64,000 nucleotides of DNA from Streptomyces abyssalis (GTDB lineage Bacteria; Actinomycetota; Actinomycetes; Streptomycetales; Streptomycetaceae). The notes under the pieces were generated by a model that worked only from the letters and a program-made list of their open reading frames with translations, made no database searches and had not been told where the DNA came from. Position 1 is the stretch's first letter. The number at the start of each line of letters is the position of its first letter. Made by a program: the position numbers and the translations under genes. The stretch spans positions 242,208 to 306,207 of the forward strand of contig NZ_LJGT01000041.1 in NCBI RefSeq assembly GCF_001751365.1, given 5' to 3'. Below, one piece after another: positions 60,824 to 64,000 of the stretch.

Positions 60824-61936
60824 GTGACCGATTCGTCCGGCGGGTTCGAGGCGGCGCCGTCCGCGCTGCGGCCGCATGCCGAGGACGCCTTCGCCGAGGA
60901 GCTGCGCGCGCTGGCCGCCGCGGACGACAGGCCGCGCCCTGCGCGCTGGCGCCTGTCGCCCTGGGCGGTCTGCACGTACCTTCTCGGCGGTGAGCTCCCC
61001 GGGGGCACGGTGATCACGCCCAAGTACGTGGGGCCGCGCCGCCTCGTCGAAGTCGCCGTCAGCACGCTGGCGACGGACCGCGCGCTGCTGCTCCTCGGTG
61101 TGCCCGGCACGGCCAAGACCTGGGTCTCGGAGCACCTCGCCGCAGCGGTGAGCGGGGATTCGACGCTTCTGGTCCAGGGCACCGCGGGCACCTCGGAGGA
61201 GGCGGTGCGCTACGGGTGGAACTACGCCCAGCTCCTCGCCGAGGGTCCGAGCCGCAAGGCCCTGGTGCCCAGCCCGGTGATGCGCGCGATGGCGGAGGGC
61301 GGCACGGCGCGGGTCGAGGAGCTGACGCGAATCCCGGCCGACGTGCAGGACAGTCTGATCACCGTGCTGTCGGAGAAGACGCTGCCGCTGCCGGAGCTGG
61401 GCGAGGAGGTCCAGGCGGTGCGCGGCTTCAACCTCATCGCCACGGCCAACGACCGGGACCGGGGGGTGAACGAGCTCTCCAGCGCCCTGCGCCGCAGGTT
61501 CAACACCGTGGTTCTGCCGCTGCCCGAGTCGGCCGAGGCGGAGGTCGAGATCGTGGCGCGCCGGGTCGACCAGCTCGGCCGCTCCCTCGAACTGCCGTCC
61601 GCGGCCGACGGCACGGCGGAGATACGCCGGGTGGTGACGGTCTTCCGCGAGCTTCGCGACGGCGTGACCGCCGACGGGCGTACGAGGATCAAGTCCCCGT
61701 CCGGGACGCTCTCCACGGCGGAGGCGATCTCCGTCGTCACCGGCGGCATGGCGCTCGCGGCCCACTTCGGCGACGGCGTGCTGCGGGCGGCCGACGTGGC
61801 GGCGGGAGTGCTCGGCGCCGTGGTGCGTGACCCGGCGTCGGACCGCGTGGTGTGGCAGGAGTACCTGGAAGCGGTCGTACGGGAACGGGACGGCTGGAAG
61901 GACTTCTACCGCGCCTGCCGTGAGGCCTCCCCGTGA
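60824..61936 (+). CDS. MoxR-type AAA+ ATPase
   Basis: 370 residues. Walker A is LLLLGVPGTAKTWVSEHLA, the Walker B region is GGTARVEELTRIP (diverged), sensor 1 is NLIATANDRDRGVNELSSAL and the Arg finger RRRFNTV. MoxR ATPases act as remodelling chaperones with VWA-domain partners. Start GTG 60824 (VTDSSGGFEAAP) with GGAGGGGG upstream. It overlaps the DUF5682 gene by GTGA. Divergent from the SWIM gene. Confidence 0.92.
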   Translation: MTDSSGGFEAAPSALRPHAEDAFAEELRALAAADDRPRPARWRLSPWAVCTYLLGGELPGGTVITPKYVGPRRLVEVAVSTLATDRALLLLGVPGTAKTWVSEHLAAAVSGDSTLLVQGTAGTSEEAVRYGWNYAQLLAEGPSRKALVPSPVMRAMAEGGTARVEELTRIPADVQDSLITVLSEKTLPLPELGEEVQAVRGFNLIATANDRDRGVNELSSALRRRFNTVVLPLPESAEAEVEIVARRVDQLGRSLELPSAADGTAEIRRVVTVFRELRDGVTADGRTRIKSPSGTLSTAEAISVVTGGMALAAHFGDGVLRAADVAAGVLGAVVRDPASDRVVWQEYLEAVVRERDGWKDFYRACREASP

Positions 61937-64000
61937 CGACCGGTCACGCGGGCACGGCGGTGCCCGGGGCCGAACGGGGTGGCGCACCGCTGCTGTTGGG
62001 CGTACGGCACCACGGTCCGGGGTCCGCGCGCGCCGTGCGGGCGGCGCTGGAGGCGAGGCGGCCGCGGGTGCTGCTCGTCGAGGGGCCGCCCGAGGCGGAC
62101 GGCATCATCGCGCTCGCCGGGGAGGAGACGATGCGCCCGCCGGTGGCGCTTCTGGCCCACGCCGCGGACGAGCCGGGCCGCGCGGTGTTCTGGCCGCTGG
62201 CCGGGTTCTCCCCGGAGTGGGTCGCCGTGAGATGGGCGCTGGAACACGGCCTCCCCGTCCGTTTCATGGACCTCCCCGCGGCCCACGCTCTCGCTCTCGG
62301 CGACGAGGACGGAGCGGGCGGGAGTGACGAGAACTCGAACGGCGACGGGGGCGGGGCCGCTCTCGGCGACGAGGGCGGGGGAGCGAACGGCGACGAGGAC
62401 GGCGACGGCGCGGAGGGCGGCGGCCCGCGGAGCACGGACGGGTCGGTGCGCGTCGATCCGCTGGCCGTGCTCGCGGAGACCGCGGGCTACGACGACGCCG
62501 AAGAGTGGTGGGAGGACGTGGTGGAGCACCGCGCGGCGCGGGCCGGCTCCGACCCGTACGCACCCTTCGCCGTCCTCGGCGAGGCCATGGCCGCACTGCG
62601 CGAGCAGCACGGCACCGGAGGAGGCCGCCGGGAGCACCGGCGCGACCTCATACGCGAGGCGCACATGCGGCTGCGACTGCGCGAGGCGGTCCGGGAGTTC
62701 GGAGCGGGCGGCGTGGCGGCCGTCTGCGGAGCGTGGCACGTTCCGGCCCTGGCGGCGCAGGCGAGGGCCACGGACGACAGGCGCCTGCTCAGGGGCCTGC
62801 CCAAGCTGAAGACCGAGATCACATGGGTCCCCTGGACGCACCGCCGCCTGGCCCGCCGCAGCGGTTACGGCGCGGGCATCACCTCCCCGGGCTGGTACGG
62901 GCACCTCTTCGCCTCGCCCGACCGCGTCGTCGAGCGCTGGATGACCAAGGTGGCCCGCCTGCTGCGCGACGAGGACCACGGCGTCTCGTCGGCGCACGTC
63001 ATCGAGGCGGTCCGGCTGGCCGATTCGCTCGCGGCCATGCGCGGCAGACCGGTCGCCGGTCTCGCCGAGACGATCGACGCCGTGCGGGCCGTGATGTGCG
63101 AAGGCTCCGACGTGCCGCTCGCGCTCGTACGGGACAAGCTCATCGTCGGAGACGTACTGGGGGAGGTGCCGGAAGGGGCACCCGCGGTTCCGCTCCAGCG
63201 TGACGTCGAACGGCAGCAGCGCTCTCTCAGGCTCAAACCGGAGGCCTCGGAGCGGGAGCTGGACCTCGACCTGCGCAAGGAGACGGACGCGGCGCGCAGC
63301 CGTCTCCTGCACCGGCTGCGCCTGCTGGGCATCGACTGGGCGGTGCCGGCCCGCTCACGCACCGGCAGCACCGGCACGTTCCGGGAGAGCTGGCGGCTGC
63401 GCTGGGAGCCGGAGCTGGCGGTCCGTACGGCCGAAGCCGGGGTGTGGGGCACGACCGTGGAGAGCGCGGCCACGGCAAAGGCGGTCTCGCAGGCCGCCGA
63501 GGCCACCGTCCTGGCCGAGGTCACGGCCCTCGCCGAACACTGCCTGCTCGCGGAGCTGCCGGGCGCCCTGGGGGTCGTCATGCGGGCGCTGGCCGACCGT
63601 GCCGCGCTCGACGCGGACGTCGGCCGGCTCGCCGAGGCCCTTCCGGCACTTGTGCGTTCGGTCAGGTACGGCAATGTGCGCGGCACCGGTTCGGCGGCGC
63701 TCACCGACGTCGCGCAGGGGCTGGCCGAGCGCGTATGCGTGGGGCTGCCGCCCGCCTGCTCCGGGCTGGACGCCGACGGTGCGGAGCGGATGCGCGGCCA
63801 CATCGACGCGGTGCACCGCTCGATGGCCCTTCTGGCCCAGGCGGGGGCGGAGCGTCCGCCCGCGACGGCCGAGGCGTCTCCGCCGGAATCGCAGGACGCG
63901 GCGGACGCGGCGCACGGAGTGGACGCGCCGGCGGCGGGCGCCAACGATGCCCGGGGCGACGGCGCCGGGAGCGACATACGGACGCGCTGGCGCTCAGCGC
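61933..64000 (+). CDS. DUF5682-family protein (TraB/EreA-like), 3' end outside the window
   Basis: At least 689 residues, still open at the window edge. The N-terminus LLLGVRHHGPGSARAVRAAL and VLLVEGPPEADGIIALA, and later VCGAWHVPALAAQARA, are the two His/Glu blocks I associate with DUF5682 and the TraB/EreA/ChaN fold, which is thought to hold a metal-dependent hydrolase site. Residues about 118-165 are an acidic Gly/Asp/Asn-rich insertion (GDEDGAGGSDENSNGDGGG). GTG 61933 overlaps the MoxR stop, so the two are coupled. A VWA-domain gene is expected next, beyond the window. Confidence 0.82.
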   Translation, partial: MTTGHAGTAVPGAERGGAPLLLGVRHHGPGSARAVRAALEARRPRVLLVEGPPEADGIIALAGEETMRPPVALLAHAADEPGRAVFWPLAGFSPEWVAVRWALEHGLPVRFMDLPAAHALALGDEDGAGGSDENSNGDGGGAALGDEGGGANGDEDGDGAEGGGPRSTDGSVRVDPLAVLAETAGYDDAEEWWEDVVEHRAARAGSDPYAPFAVLGEAMAALREQHGTGGGRREHRRDLIREAHMRLRLREAVREFGAGGVAAVCGAWHVPALAAQARATDDRRLLRGLPKLKTEITWVPWTHRRLARRSGYGAGITSPGWYGHLFASPDRVVERWMTKVARLLRDEDHGVSSAHVIEAVRLADSLAAMRGRPVAGLAETIDAVRAVMCEGSDVPLALVRDKLIVGDVLGEVPEGAPAVPLQRDVERQQRSLRLKPEASERELDLDLRKETDAARSRLLHRLRLLGIDWAVPARSRTGSTGTFRESWRLRWEPELAVRTAEAGVWGTTVESAATAKAVSQAAEATVLAEVTALAEHCLLAELPGALGVVMRALADRAALDADVGRLAEALPALVRSVRYGNVRGTGSAALTDVAQGLAERVCVGLPPACSGLDADGAERMRGHIDAVHRSMALLAQAGAERPPATAEASPPESQDAADAAHGVDAPAAGANDARGDGAGSDIRTRWRSA

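Overview
The window is high-GC actinobacterial chromosome, almost certainly Streptomyces or a close Streptomycetaceae relative. The evidence is codon use, many GTG starts and leaderless starts, the sporulation regulators WhiD and BldM, and a gene order that matches (from memory) the groEL1-whiD-bldM-shbA-guaB-guaB3-choD-type oxidoreductase-guaA core of Streptomyces, also kept in Mycobacterium (groEL1, whiB3, sigD, guaB2, guaB3, choD, guaA).

Layout. 1-167 is the end of groEL1, followed by a terminator, a long hairpin and a possible 423-bp inverted-repeat element. 856-10681 is core: SDR enzyme, MOSC protein, whiD, bldM (with a textbook sigma-BldN promoter), a SigD/ShbA-type sigma factor, guaB, guaB3, a nucleotide-sugar dehydrogenase lacking its expected catalytic Cys, and glpD. 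10743-13394 is an accessory pair: a lipoprotein and a large gene broken by two frameshifts. 13729-19971 carries a Ser/Thr kinase and a pseudokinase that contains 46 identical 15-bp repeats. 20085-26969 returns to core: gabD-like dehydrogenase, GMC oxidoreductase, chorismate mutase behind an attenuator with an aromatic leader peptide, and guaA. 27173-37751 is accessory: secreted proteins, a LysR regulator, DinB-like and SnoaL-like proteins, a P450, and a WXG100/ESX-like operon. 37978-46027 has a single-chain sigma/anti-sigma/TM/LamG fusion, a TM protein, a PIN-toxin remnant, and a PspC-type two-component system divergent from a PspC membrane protein. 46141-56020 has DoxX, membrane proteins, a second P450, an NlpC/P60 hydrolase under a c-di-AMP (ydaO) riboswitch, the PcrA/UvrD helicase, and an M23 peptidase with a long disordered cytoplasmic tail. 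56713-64000 has the coenzyme-B12 mutase small subunit and a divergent module SWIM-DUF5691 / MoxR-DUF5682 that runs off the window.

Most notable: the divergent promoters of the SWIM/MoxR module both carry the RecA-independent DNA-damage (PafBC-type) promoter motif, perfectly on the SWIM side, which suggests a damage-induced AAA+ system. Other strong signals are the aroQ attenuator, the perfect pentapeptide array inside a pseudokinase, the sigma-LamG fusion and the Cys-to-Ser sugar dehydrogenase. Everything was read by eye; no database search was run.
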